Shown: positions 1 through 6,740 of the stretch, piece after piece
Layout: every line of letters starts with the position of its first letter
Numbering within the stretch: the stretch's first letter is position 1
Assembly (NCBI GenBank): GCA_021774355.1
Contig: JAJFJE010000146.1
Span: 1-13,802 of the forward strand
Direction: 5' to 3'
Source of the DNA: Alphaproteobacteria bacterium
GTDB lineage: Bacteria > Pseudomonadota > Alphaproteobacteria > Zavarziniales > Zavarziniaceae
DNA: 13,802 nucleotides
Made by a program: the position numbers and the translations under genes
Notes under the pieces: model-generated
Seen by the model: the letters and a program-made list of their open reading frames with translations, nothing else
What the model was told of the DNA's origin: nothing
Databases searched by the model: none

Positions 1-1263
1 CTGCTGGCGGGCGTCAAGGCGACCGATCGCGCCAAGCAATTGCCAGCCGGCGAAGGCCTGCTCCCGCTCGGCGGTGACCACCGAACGCCGCGCCTGCAAC
101 AGATCCTGTTCGGCGATCAACACGTCGATGGTCGTGCGATAGCCCAGCTTGGCTTCTTCCCGGGTGCCCGACAGGGCCGAATCCGCGGCCGCCACACTGC
201 CCCGGGCATAGTCGATGACCTGCCGGGTCGAAACCAGGGCATCCCAGGCCGCGGCGGTGGTGTGGACGATTTCCCGCTCGTTCTGGAGCGTCTCGGCCTG
301 GCGCTGGCGCAGCAATTCCTTGGCCCGGCGGATGCGCGACTGGGTCGCCCCGCCCTGGTAGAGCGGGACGTTCAGGCGCAGTTCGATTCGGGCGGTATCT
401 TCGCGGCTGCCGCCGAACGACTCGTTCTTCAGGCTGTTGGCCGAGCCCACCGCATTGAGGGTCGGGAAGAATTCCGCCTCGGCCCGGGCAATGTCGCGCT
501 GCGCCACCGCCTCGCTTTGGCGGGCAAAGGCCAGCAGGGCGTTGTTGGCAAGCGCCTGGTCGACGGCCTCGTCACGGTTGGCGGGAAGGGCCGCCGGTGT
601 CCCCGGGGGGGTCAGGTTCTCGGGCGGATGGCCGACCAGTTCCTCATAGGCCGCGCGGCTCCGCTTGAGGTTCAGGCCGGCGCTGGCGAGGTCGGCCTGG
701 ACCTGGGACAGTCGGGCCTGGACCTGATCGATATCGGTCCGGGTGACATCGCCCTGTTCGAAACGTTTGCGGTTGTCGCTGACCTCCTGGGTCAGGTTGC
801 GCGCGATATCGCCGGTGATGCCGACCAGCGCCGTGTCGCGCAGGACATCGAGGTAGGCGCCGACCACCTGCAGGAACAGTTGCTGCTCGATGGCGTTCAG
901 GCGGGCGCGCTGCTCCTCGACCCGGGCCTCCGCGGAATTGACCCCGGCAAAGCCCGCCAGGGGCAGGATCGGCTGGCTCACCTGGACCTGGCCGGAGGTG
1001 GTGTTGACATAGTCCGGGGAACGGCCCTGCAAATCGATTTCGGCGCGCCCGGCCGACAGCGACAGGTTGACGTCGGGGCGAAACGCCGTGGTTGCCTCGC
1101 TCAGGACCTCGCCGCTGACCCGCAGGCTGGCCCGGGCAGCGGCCATGCGGGGATTGCTCTGGTAGGCCGAGGCCAGGGCCTCGTCCAGGGTCTCGGCCCG
1201 GGCCGGCAGACCGCCGGCACCCAGGCCGAGGATCAGGGCGGTCGCGACCCAGACGACCCGCAC
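1..1263 (-). CDS. TolC-family outer membrane efflux protein of a type I secretion system (3' end outside window)
   Basis: Outer membrane channel that would dock with the HlyD-type and ABC partners encoded just upstream, giving a one-step export conduit. The minus strand is open from a GTG at 1263 to the left edge (421 codons). The family usually has about 450-480 residues, so only a short C-terminal piece is missing. The N-terminus is a signal peptide (hydrophobic ALILGLGAGGL, then ARA before ETL), followed by the family-typical start ETLDEALASAYQSNPRM. Later landmarks are VSQPILPLAGFAG, the helical stretch NLTQEVSDNRKRFEQGDVTR, the second-repeat motif LNVPLYQGGATQSRIRRA and, near the edge, LGYRTTIDVLIAEQDLLQA. 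The GTG start is chosen because AGGAGG lies 6 nt upstream, inside the end of the HlyD gene, with only 1 nt between that gene's stop and this start. Translation is therefore probably coupled. The family assignment is firm. The exported substrate is unknown. Confidence 0.93.
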   Translation of the reverse strand, partial: MRVVWVATALILGLGAGGLPARAETLDEALASAYQSNPRMAAARASLRVSGEVLSEATTAFRPDVNLSLSAGRAEIDLQGRSPDYVNTTSGQVQVSQPILPLAGFAGVNSAEARVEEQRARLNAIEQQLFLQVVGAYLDVLRDTALVGITGDIARNLTQEVSDNRKRFEQGDVTRTDIDQVQARLSQVQADLASAGLNLKRSRAAYEELVGHPPENLTPPGTPAALPANRDEAVDQALANNALLAFARQSEAVAQRDIARAEAEFFPTLNAVGSANSLKNESFGGSREDTARIELRLNVPLYQGGATQSRIRRAKELLRQRQAETLQNEREIVHTTAAAWDALVSTRQVIDYARGSVAAADSALSGTREEAKLGYRTTIDVLIAEQDLLQARRSVVTAEREQAFAGWQLLGAIGRLDARQQ

Positions 1264-1264
1264 C

Positions 1265-2632
1265 TCAATCCTCCTTGAAGGCGTGGGCCAGCAACTCGCC
1301 CGCCGGCCGCAGCAGATAGTCGAGGGCGGTGCGTTCGGTGGTGCGCAGGATGACTTCGGCCGGCATGCCGGGCAGCAGGCGCAATCCGCCCAGCCGGTCG
1401 ATCTCGCTCTGGGGTACCGTAATCCGCGCGGTGTAATAGCTGGTCTTGGCTTCCTTGTCGGTCAGGACGTCAGCGGAAACGACCTGGACGGTACCGAACA
1501 GGGACGGCGTGGTCCGATGGCTGAAGGTCGGGAAGCGGACTTCGGCCTCGGCCCCCACGGTGACCTTGTCGACGTCCTGGGGCGAGACATAGGCTTCCAG
1601 GATCAGGGGCTCGCCCTCGGGCACGATGTCCATCATCGGCATGCCCGGCCCGATCACCCCGCCGATGGTGTGCACGGCAAGGCCGGTGACGCGGCCGGCG
1701 ATAGGCGCCCGGATGGTCGATCGCTCCAACTGGTCCTGGGCTGAGGCGATCCGCTCGTCCAGTTCCGCAAGATCCCGCTCCACCTGCTCCAGTTGTTGCA
1801 GCACGTCGCTGCGGAAGCTGGTTTCAACCTGGGCGATTTGCAGTTCGGCTTCGCCCTTGGCGACCTCGCCCTTGGCGACGTCGGCGACCAGTTGGCCGCG
1901 CTGGCCTTGCAACTGGGCGGCTTCCCGTTCCAGGGCGAGCAGACGGGTCCGGGCGGCCAGTCCCTGGGCATAGAGCGCACGTACCCCGGTCAGTTCCTGG
2001 CGAACCGTGGCGATTTGCTGTTCGGTGGCGTTCAACTGGGCGCTCAGGCCCTCGCCCTGGCGGTCCAACTGGCCGATCCTTTGGCGCAGGATGGCGACCT
2101 GGCCGTCCCGGGTCTGCCGCCGGCTGACAAAGGAGCGTTCCTGGGCGGCCACCTGCTCGGCGATCGCGCTCACCCCGACGGCGGCAGCGCGTACCGCTTC
2201 GGGGAAGACCAGGGCGGCGTTGCCGTCGCGCTCGGCGACCAGGCGGGATTGCTGGGCCTGGGTCGCCAGGCGGCGGTCACGCAGCACCTGAAGCTGGCTG
2301 CGAACCTCCACGTCGTGAAGCTGCACCAGGACCTCGCCGGCGCTGACCTTGGCGCCCTCCTTGACCCGAATCTCGGCGATGATGCCGCCTTCCAGATGCT
2401 GGATGGTCTTGCGGTTGCCCTCCACCGCCAGCCGGCCGGACATCACGGCGCCGCCGGCCAAGGGGGCGAAGGATGCCCATACCAGGAAGCCGACGAAGCC
2501 GAACAGCACCACGGCGTAAAGCTGCAGGATGGGGCCCCGCAGGGCGGTATGGAGCGCCGGCGGCACCGCCGGCTTGTCGCCCGGGCGGCGCTGGCCGGGG
2601 CGGCTGCGAGTCAGGTTCTGAACCAGTGACAT
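1265..2632 (-). CDS. HlyD/PrtE-family type I secretion membrane fusion protein
   Basis: Periplasmic adaptor linking the inner membrane ABC exporter to the TolC-like channel. The 455-residue length is typical of the PrtE/HlyD type I secretion family. It has a short cytoplasmic N-terminus, one transmembrane helix at about residues 36-56 (LQLYAVVLFGFVGFLVWASF), then the hallmark RKTIQHLEGGIIAEIRVKEG (about 74-93), which is the first half of the lipoyl-like domain. A long Gln/Leu/Arg-rich coiled-coil hairpin spans about 110-310. The second lipoyl half follows (STIRAPIAGRVTGLAVHTIG), then the beta-barrel region with VEVRFPTF-like and LLPGMPAEVILRT strands. The ATG at 2632 has a GAGAG element a few nt upstream and lies 8 nt after the stop of the ABC gene. 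The family call is secure. Substrate specificity cannot be read from this protein. Confidence 0.95.
   Translation of the reverse strand: MSLVQNLTRSRPGQRRPGDKPAVPPALHTALRGPILQLYAVVLFGFVGFLVWASFAPLAGGAVMSGRLAVEGNRKTIQHLEGGIIAEIRVKEGAKVSAGEVLVQLHDVEVRSQLQVLRDRRLATQAQQSRLVAERDGNAALVFPEAVRAAAVGVSAIAEQVAAQERSFVSRRQTRDGQVAILRQRIGQLDRQGEGLSAQLNATEQQIATVRQELTGVRALYAQGLAARTRLLALEREAAQLQGQRGQLVADVAKGEVAKGEAELQIAQVETSFRSDVLQQLEQVERDLAELDERIASAQDQLERSTIRAPIAGRVTGLAVHTIGGVIGPGMPMMDIVPEGEPLILEAYVSPQDVDKVTVGAEAEVRFPTFSHRTTPSLFGTVQVVSADVLTDKEAKTSYYTARITVPQSEIDRLGGLRLLPGMPAEVILRTTERTALDYLLRPAGELLAHAFKED
1270..1275 (-). promoter_or_regulatory. Shine-Dalgarno AGGAGG for the TolC-family gene
   Basis: Perfect AGGAGG on the minus strand, 6 nt before GTG at 1263-1261 and embedded in the last codons of the membrane fusion protein gene. 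It decides the non-ATG start of the outer membrane gene, which has no in-frame ATG near the signal peptide. Confidence 0.8.
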
Positions 2633-2640
2633 GATAGCTC

Positions 2641-4380
2641 TCAGGCCGGGCCGGCGGCGCCGCTGGCCACCCGTGGGGTTGCGCCTGCGGCGCCGCCGTC
2701 GTTGCGCAGCTTGGCGACGATTTCGGCGGTCGGGCCGTCCAGTTCGATGGCGCCTTCGCGCATGACCAGGGTCCGCGACGCCTGGCCGACCAAAGCGACC
2801 CGATGGGAGATGACGATGACCGTGGTGCCGCGTTGGCGCAACAGCCGCAGGGCAGCCGCCAGGGCGGCCTCGCCATCGGAATCAAGATTGGCGTTGGGCT
2901 CGTCCAGGACCACCAGACGGGGGTCGCCATAAAGGGCGCGGGCGAGGGCGACGCGCTGGCGCTGGCCACCCGACAGGATGCGTCCCGCGGCACCGATCGC
3001 CGTGTCATAGCCGTCGGGCAACCGCAGCACCAGGTCGTGGACCCCGGCAAGCTGGGCGGCGGCGACGACCTTCTCGGAATCGAGCGCGCCGAAGCGGGCG
3101 ATATTCTCGGCGACCGTGCCCTCGAACAATTCGATCTCTTGCGAGAGGTAGCCCAAATTGCGGCCGAGCACATCCGCCGGCCACTCGGACAGGGCGGCGC
3201 CGTCCAGCCGGACCGTGCCCTGAACCGCCGGCCATGCCCCCACCAGGCAGCGCGCCAGGGTCGACTTGCCGGCGCCGCTGGGGCCGATGATGGCGACGGT
3301 CTGGCCCGCCGGCACCCGCAGCGAGATGCCCTTGAGGATGGTCGCGGTTCCGTCCGGCGCCCCGGCCACCAGCCGCTCGACCGCCAGGTTGCCCTCCGGC
3401 GGCGGCAGCGCCACGGCCGGCATGGCCGGGGCCGGGAAATGGCCCAGTAATTCGCCGATCCTTCGGCTGGCGTTGCGCGCCGCCAGATAGCCGCGCCAGG
3501 CGCCGACCACATGCTCGACCGGGGCCAGGCCGCGGCCCAGGATGATCGAGCCGGCAATCATCTCGCCCGGGGTGATCTGCTGGTCGATGGCGAGCCAGGC
3601 GCCGACCCCCAGCACCAGGCTCTGCACCGTGATGCGGATGAAGCGGGTGAGCGACGACAGGCTCATGGAGCGGTCGGCGGCCTGCATCTGGAAGGCCAGG
3701 GCGGCGTCGGCGGAGGTCTTCCAGCGCTCCCGCAGCGGGTCCAGCATGCCCAGGGCCGCGATGGTCGAGGCGTTGAGCAAGGCGCCTTCGGCAAAGCTGG
3801 TGGCGGCACCGGCGGCGTTGGTCGCCTCGCCCACCGCACGCCTGGTCGCCAGTTCCGACCACAGGGTGACCAGCAGCAGGACGATCACGGCGGCCAGGGT
3901 GATGTGGCCGATCGCCGGCGCGATCAGATAGGCCGCGGCAATGAACAGGGGCGCCCAGGGCAGGTCGACGAAGGCCGGAATCCCGGGGCCCGACAGGAAT
4001 TGCCGCAAGGCATCGACGTCCTGAAAGGCGCGCGCCGCGGCGCCGCCCTGGGCGCGCCGCAGGTTGCGCCGGAACACCGCGTCGAAGATATCCCGCGACA
4101 GGCTGATGGACACCTGCAGCGCCAGCCGGTGCATGATCCGCCCCCGGGCATGCTCGACCAGGGCCATGACCATGAACAGGCCGATCATCATCACGGTCAG
4201 CAGGCCCAGGGTCGCCATGCTGCGGCTGGGCAGCACGCGGTCATAGACCTGCAGCATGTAGATCGGGCTGACCAGGGTCAGCAGATTGACCGCGAAGCTG
4301 CCGACGACAAGCGAGACCAGGGCTGTCTTGGATTGACGGGCCAGGAGGACGAGCAAGGACGGAGGGGCGGGGCTGGCCAC
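2641..4380 (-). CDS. Type I secretion ABC transporter, PrtD-like (permease fused to ATPase)
   Basis: Inner membrane exporter that powers one-step secretion of a protein with an uncleaved C-terminal signal. From the chosen GTG it is about 579 residues, the usual PrtD size. The N-terminal membrane domain carries the family signature SPIYMLQVYDRVLPSRS (about residues 38-54) and several further hydrophobic helices up to about 290. There is no N-terminal C39 peptidase domain. The ATPase domain has Walker A GPSGAGKST (about 366-374), signature LSGGQRQR (469-476), Walker B VVLDEP (490-495) and the switch His in VISHR (526). GTG at 4380 is preferred because AGGTG ends 4 nt before it and the N-terminus then matches family length. 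An in-frame TTG at 4434 would add 18 residues but has a poorly placed ribosome site. It is first in the operon with the fusion protein and channel genes. Confidence 0.93.
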   Translation of the reverse strand: MASPAPPSLLVLLARQSKTALVSLVVGSFAVNLLTLVSPIYMLQVYDRVLPSRSMATLGLLTVMMIGLFMVMALVEHARGRIMHRLALQVSISLSRDIFDAVFRRNLRRAQGGAAARAFQDVDALRQFLSGPGIPAFVDLPWAPLFIAAAYLIAPAIGHITLAAVIVLLLVTLWSELATRRAVGEATNAAGAATSFAEGALLNASTIAALGMLDPLRERWKTSADAALAFQMQAADRSMSLSSLTRFIRITVQSLVLGVGAWLAIDQQITPGEMIAGSIILGRGLAPVEHVVGAWRGYLAARNASRRIGELLGHFPAPAMPAVALPPPEGNLAVERLVAGAPDGTATILKGISLRVPAGQTVAIIGPSGAGKSTLARCLVGAWPAVQGTVRLDGAALSEWPADVLGRNLGYLSQEIELFEGTVAENIARFGALDSEKVVAAAQLAGVHDLVLRLPDGYDTAIGAAGRILSGGQRQRVALARALYGDPRLVVLDEPNANLDSDGEAALAAALRLLRQRGTTVIVISHRVALVGQASRTLVMREGAIELDGPTAEIVAKLRNDGGAAGATPRVASGAAGPA

Positions 4381-4412
4381 TGAACACCTGGGGGATAGGC
4401 GCCCCACATTTG

Positions 4413-4533
4413 CCCGAAGCGCTAGGAATTTCAAATGATGATTTGTCCCAGGGTGGTGGTGTCATCGGGCTGAAAACGAGCTGTCAACAGCAAGTTTGCC
4501 GAAATATCAGGCGTATTGATCGGGCGCTTCGGG
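4413..4533. repeat. 10-bp inverted repeat, arms 101 bp apart
   Basis: CCCGAAGCGC at 4413-4422 is exactly complementary in reverse to GCGCTTCGGG at 4524-4533. The arms flank the candidate leftward promoter. This could be a pair of regulator sites in opposite orientation or a chance match in GC-rich DNA. No known regulator consensus is recognised. Confidence 0.4.
4459..4487 (-). promoter_or_regulatory. Candidate sigma-70-type promoter for the type I secretion operon
   Basis: On the minus strand a perfect TTGACA (4487-4482) is followed after 17 nt by TGACAC (4464-4459), a poor match to TATAAT. It lies about 80 nt upstream of the exporter GTG, a reasonable distance. The -35 element is strong and the -10 weak. 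Weak -10 boxes are common in alphaproteobacteria, but this remains a guess from pattern alone. Confidence 0.35.
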
Positions 4534-4583
4534 TCGGAATGGCCAATAATTAGGCATCCGTCATGCTCAAGGTGACAATCCGT

Positions 4584-4597
4584 CCCGGAATTCCGGG
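4584..4597. promoter_or_regulatory. Perfect 14-bp palindrome CCCGGAATTCCGGG
   Basis: Gap-free dyad centred between 4590 and 4591, about 43 bp upstream of the start predicted from the sigma-54 element and 10 bp before its TGGCAC. It could be an operator for a homodimeric regulator. It is closer to the promoter than most sigma-54 enhancer sites, so it could as easily be a repressor site. No family can be named from the sequence. Confidence 0.4.
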
Positions 4598-4607
4598 CGC
4601 CGTTATC

Positions 4608-4623
4608 TGGCACGCTTGTTGCG
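4608..4623 (+). promoter_or_regulatory. Sigma-54 (RpoN) -24/-12 promoter of the guanidine operon
   Basis: TGGCACG, four bases, then TTGC, matching the RpoN consensus TGGCACG-N4-TTGCW except for the last weak base. The invariant GG (4609-4610) and GC (4621-4622) are separated by exactly 10 nt. Counting 12 nt from the GC puts +1 near 4634, just 7 nt before the first paired base of the riboswitch. Position, orientation and spacing all agree. Sigma-54 promoters need an AAA+ activator. NtrC would be the natural candidate for a nitrogen-scavenging operon, but no NtrC site was recognised. Confidence 0.85.
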
Positions 4624-4640
4624 AAGAAGCAGGTCAGAGT

Positions 4641-4751
4641 GCGGCAGCTAGGGTTCCGACCGCGTCCCGAGGGGGCAACGGTGCTGGTCCGAGAGCTGCC
4701 GCCAGGCCCATACAGGTCTGGTGCACGGCGGGATAAAAGCCCGGGAGACCT
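4641..4751 (+). promoter_or_regulatory. Guanidine-I riboswitch aptamer (ykkC/yxkD class)
   Basis: Conserved blocks of the ykkC guanidine-I aptamer occur in order. GCGGCAGCT (4641-4649) forms a perfect 9-bp P1 with AGCTGCCGC (4694-4702). Inside it are the hallmark CTAGGGTTCCG (4648-4658) and CTGGTCCGAGAGC (4684-4696). The second half is enclosed by AGGTCT (4714-4719) pairing with AGACCT (4746-4751) and contains the near-invariant GGGATAAAAGCCCGGGAGA (4730-4748). Members of this class bind free guanidinium and usually turn on guanidine carboxylase, transport or export genes. Here the aptamer leads into an ABC transporter and carboxylase operon, which independently fits guanidine as the ligand. 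Confidence 0.95.
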
Positions 4752-4760
4752 CGGTGGCCA

Positions 4761-4826
4761 GGAATTGGTGTCACTGGAGTCTCGCCAATTCCCTGACTGG
4801 AACATCGAACCAACCAGGGGAGTTGG
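4761..4826 (+). promoter_or_regulatory. Probable translational expression platform: competing anti-sequestor and SD-sequestor helices
   Basis: GGAATTGG (4761-4768) pairs perfectly with CCAATTCC (4785-4792). The same CCAATTCCCT (4785-4794) can instead pair over 10 positions (two G-U) with GGGGAGTTGG (4817-4826), which contains the Shine-Dalgarno of the first gene and ends 2 nt before its ATG. The two helices exclude each other, so one exposes and one hides the ribosome site. No U-tract follows either stem, which argues against an intrinsic terminator. How ligand binding selects between them is not settled by inspection. An ON switch is expected from the class. Confidence 0.6.
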
Positions 4827-4828
4827 AT

Positions 4829-5899
4829 ATGGCAGGCAAGCGCATTGTTTCCTTGATCGCCGGCGTGGTTCTGGCGGCCGGCGTGATGGCCGGACCGGCC
4901 GCGGCGGAACCGCGGACCAGCTTCAAGCTGGCGTGGTCGATCTATGTCGGCTGGATGCCCTGGGGGTGGGCGGCCGATCACGGCATCGTCAAGAAGTGGG
5001 CCGACAAATACGGCATCGCGATCGACGTGGTGCAGTTCAACGACTACGTCGAGTCGATCAACCAATATACCGCCGGCGGCTATGACGCGGTGACCGTCAC
5101 CAACATGGATGCCCTGTCGATCCCGGCCGCGGGCGGCGTCGACTCGACCGCCGTAATCGTCGGCGACTTCTCCAACGGCAATGACGCGGTGATCCTGAAG
5201 GACAAGACGGAACTGACCGACCTCAAGGGCCAGAAGGTCAATCTGGTGGAGTTCTCGGTCTCTCACTATCTGTTCGCCCGGGCGCTGGAGAGCATCGACC
5301 TGACCGAACGGGACGCCCAGGTGGTGGCGACCTCCGACGCCGACATGGTGGCTGCCTGGAACACGTCGGACGTAACAGCCGTAGTGACCTGGAATCCGCT
5401 GGTCGCGGAGATCCTGGCAATGCCCGGGGCGCACAAGGTATTCGACAGCTCGAAGATCCCGGGCGAGATCATGGACCTGACCGTTGCCAATACCGCGGTG
5501 GTGGCGGAAAATCCCGCCTTTGCCAAGGCCCTGGCGGGGATCTGGTACGAGACCATGGGGGTCATGTCGGCCAACACGCCGGAAGGCGCCTCGGCCCGTG
5601 CTGCCATGGGCAAGGCGTCGGGCACCGACCTGGCCGGCTATGAGGCCCAGTTGGCGGCGACGCGCATGTTCTATACCGCCCAGGAGGCCCTGGCCTTCGT
5701 TCGGGGCGACGAGCCGGCCACCACCATGGAGCGGGTCCGGACCTTCCTGTTCGAGCATGACCTGCTCGGCAGCGGCGCCAAATCCGCCGACGCCATCGGC
5801 ATCGAGCTGGCCGATGGCAAGGTTCTGGGCGATGCCGCCAACGTGAAGTTCCGCTTCACCGACACCTATATGGCGCTGGCCGCAGACGACAAGCTCTGA
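4829..5899 (+). CDS. NitT/TauT-type ABC transporter substrate-binding protein, putative guanidine importer
   Basis: Periplasmic binding protein expected to capture guanidine or a guanidine compound for the adjacent permease and ATPase. It is 356 residues from ATG 4829, which has AGGGGAG 6 nt upstream. The signal peptide has MAGKR, a hydrophobic core (IVSLIAGVVLAAGVMAG) and likely cleavage after AAA at residue 26. The mature protein opens FKLAWSIYVGWMPWGWAADHG, the pattern of the binding protein encoded beside urea/guanidine carboxylase genes. FNDYVESINQYTAGGYDAVTVTNMDAL follows as in the NMT1/SsuA-like fold. It is the first gene after the riboswitch. A longer reading from an upstream ATG at 4721 would run through the aptamer and lose the signal peptide, so it is rejected. 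These proteins are often labelled urea or nitrate/taurine transport. Guanidine is inferred from riboswitch and operon, not from binding residues. Confidence 0.9.
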   Translation: MAGKRIVSLIAGVVLAAGVMAGPAAAEPRTSFKLAWSIYVGWMPWGWAADHGIVKKWADKYGIAIDVVQFNDYVESINQYTAGGYDAVTVTNMDALSIPAAGGVDSTAVIVGDFSNGNDAVILKDKTELTDLKGQKVNLVEFSVSHYLFARALESIDLTERDAQVVATSDADMVAAWNTSDVTAVVTWNPLVAEILAMPGAHKVFDSSKIPGEIMDLTVANTAVVAENPAFAKALAGIWYETMGVMSANTPEGASARAAMGKASGTDLAGYEAQLAATRMFYTAQEALAFVRGDEPATTMERVRTFLFEHDLLGSGAKSADAIGIELADGKVLGDAANVKFRFTDTYMALAADDKL

Positions 5900-5918
5900 G
5901 CCGGACGGGAAGCGGCCG

Positions 5919-6740
5919 ATGCGCCTGATCAACCGCCGGCCCAAGGGGGGCAGCCGGGCCTTGCTGGCCTGCCTGCCCTTCGCCCTGGTGCTCGTCGCCT
6001 ATGTCATCGGCTCGGAACTCCGCCTGATGGAAAACCCGGCCGACAAGCTGCTCCCGGGCTTCGGCTCGTTCGGCGCGGCGATCGTCGACATGGCCTTCAC
6101 GGTCGACCCGCGGACCGGCGACGTGCTGTGGTGGACCGATACCCTGGCCAGCCTCGCCCGGCTGGTCGCGGCGCTGGCCATCGCCACGGGTCTCGCCCTG
6201 ACCCTGGGCATTGCCATCGGCCTGCTGCCCTATATGGACGGTCTGCTCGGGGCGTTCATCCGGGTCGTGTCGATGGTGCCGCCGCTCGCCATATTGCCCA
6301 TCCTGTTCATCATGCTGGGTCTGGGCGAGACCTCGAAAATCACCCTGATCGTGATCGGGGTGGTGCCCTTCATGATCCGCGACCTGGCCCTGCGGGTGGG
6401 CGAGTTGCCGCCCCAGCAGATCATCAAGGCCCAGACGCTGGGGGCGGGGACCCCGGCCATCGTCGCCCGGGTGGTGCTGCCCCAGACCCTGCCGCGGCTG
6501 ATCGATGCCCTGCGCCTCGCGCTTGGCCCCGCCTGGCTGTTCCTGATCGCGGCCGAGGCGATCGCCTCCCAGGCCGGGCTCGGCTACCGGATCTTCCTGG
6601 TGCGCCGCTATCTGGCCATGGATGTGATCCTGCCCTATGTCGCCTGGATCACCCTTCTGGCCTTCCTGATGGATTACGGTCTGGTCCGCCTGCAGCGGTC
6701 GGCCTTTCCGTGGTTCGCCGCCGCGAGGGTTTCCGGTTGA
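5919..6740 (+). CDS. ABC transporter permease, NitT/TauT-like (putative guanidine importer)
   Basis: Inner membrane permease, 273 residues, of the SsuC/TauC-like BPD_transp_1 type. Hydrophobic segments are seen at about 14-31, 77-104, 110-133, 139-157, 199-215 and 235-256. The cytoplasmic coupling (EAA-type) loop is at about 168-192, QIIKAQTLGAGTPAIVARVV, followed by LPQTLPRLI. It begins 19 nt after the binding protein stop with a modest GGGAAG upstream. It ends in a TTGA overlap with the ATPase start, so translation of the two is probably coupled. It is the expected partner of the binding protein before it. Substrate specificity is inferred from the operon. Confidence 0.92.
   Translation: MRLINRRPKGGSRALLACLPFALVLVAYVIGSELRLMENPADKLLPGFGSFGAAIVDMAFTVDPRTGDVLWWTDTLASLARLVAALAIATGLALTLGIAIGLLPYMDGLLGAFIRVVSMVPPLAILPILFIMLGLGETSKITLIVIGVVPFMIRDLALRVGELPPQQIIKAQTLGAGTPAIVARVVLPQTLPRLIDALRLALGPAWLFLIAAEAIASQAGLGYRIFLVRRYLAMDVILPYVAWITLLAFLMDYGLVRLQRSAFPWFAAARVSG

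Larger units (their letters stand above)
4381..4607. other. Divergent intergenic region upstream of the sigma-54 promoter
   Basis: Noncoding stretch between the exporter start and the rightward promoter, visibly more AT-rich than its flanks, for example around 4435-4560. It should hold the leftward promoter of the secretion operon and any activator sites for the rightward sigma-54 promoter. I looked for NtrC-type sites (TGCACC/GGTGCA spaced repeats) and for an IHF consensus and saw no convincing match. The elements I can support are listed separately: a TTGACA box, a 10-bp inverted repeat and a 14-bp palindrome. Confidence 0.7.

Noticed and set aside
40..1278. 412-codon plus-strand open frame at the left end
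   Set aside because: It is antisense to a clear TolC-family protein with signal peptide and family motifs. The plus-strand product is low-complexity Gly/Arg/Asp-rich.
4381..4434. TTG at 4434 as the exporter start
   Set aside because: It adds 18 residues without family support and lacks a well-spaced ribosome site, whereas GTG 4380 has AGGTG 4 nt upstream. It remains possible.
4441..4607. NtrC enhancer and IHF sites upstream of the sigma-54 promoter
   Set aside because: No TGCACC-type dyad or good IHF match was found on reading both strands. Divergent alphaproteobacterial sites could still be missed.
4761..4792. Hairpin GGAATTGG/CCAATTCC as an intrinsic transcription terminator
   Set aside because: No run of U follows; the next bases are CCTGACTGG. 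It fits better as an anti-sequestor of the ribosome site.
4721..4828. Upstream ATG at 4721 that would extend the binding protein by 36 residues
   Set aside because: It lies inside the riboswitch aptamer, has no ribosome site and would bury the clear signal peptide that starts at 4829.
4634..5944. 436-codon minus-strand open frame over the binding protein and riboswitch
   Set aside because: It overlaps the conserved aptamer and a secure binding protein gene, and the product has no recognisable domain.
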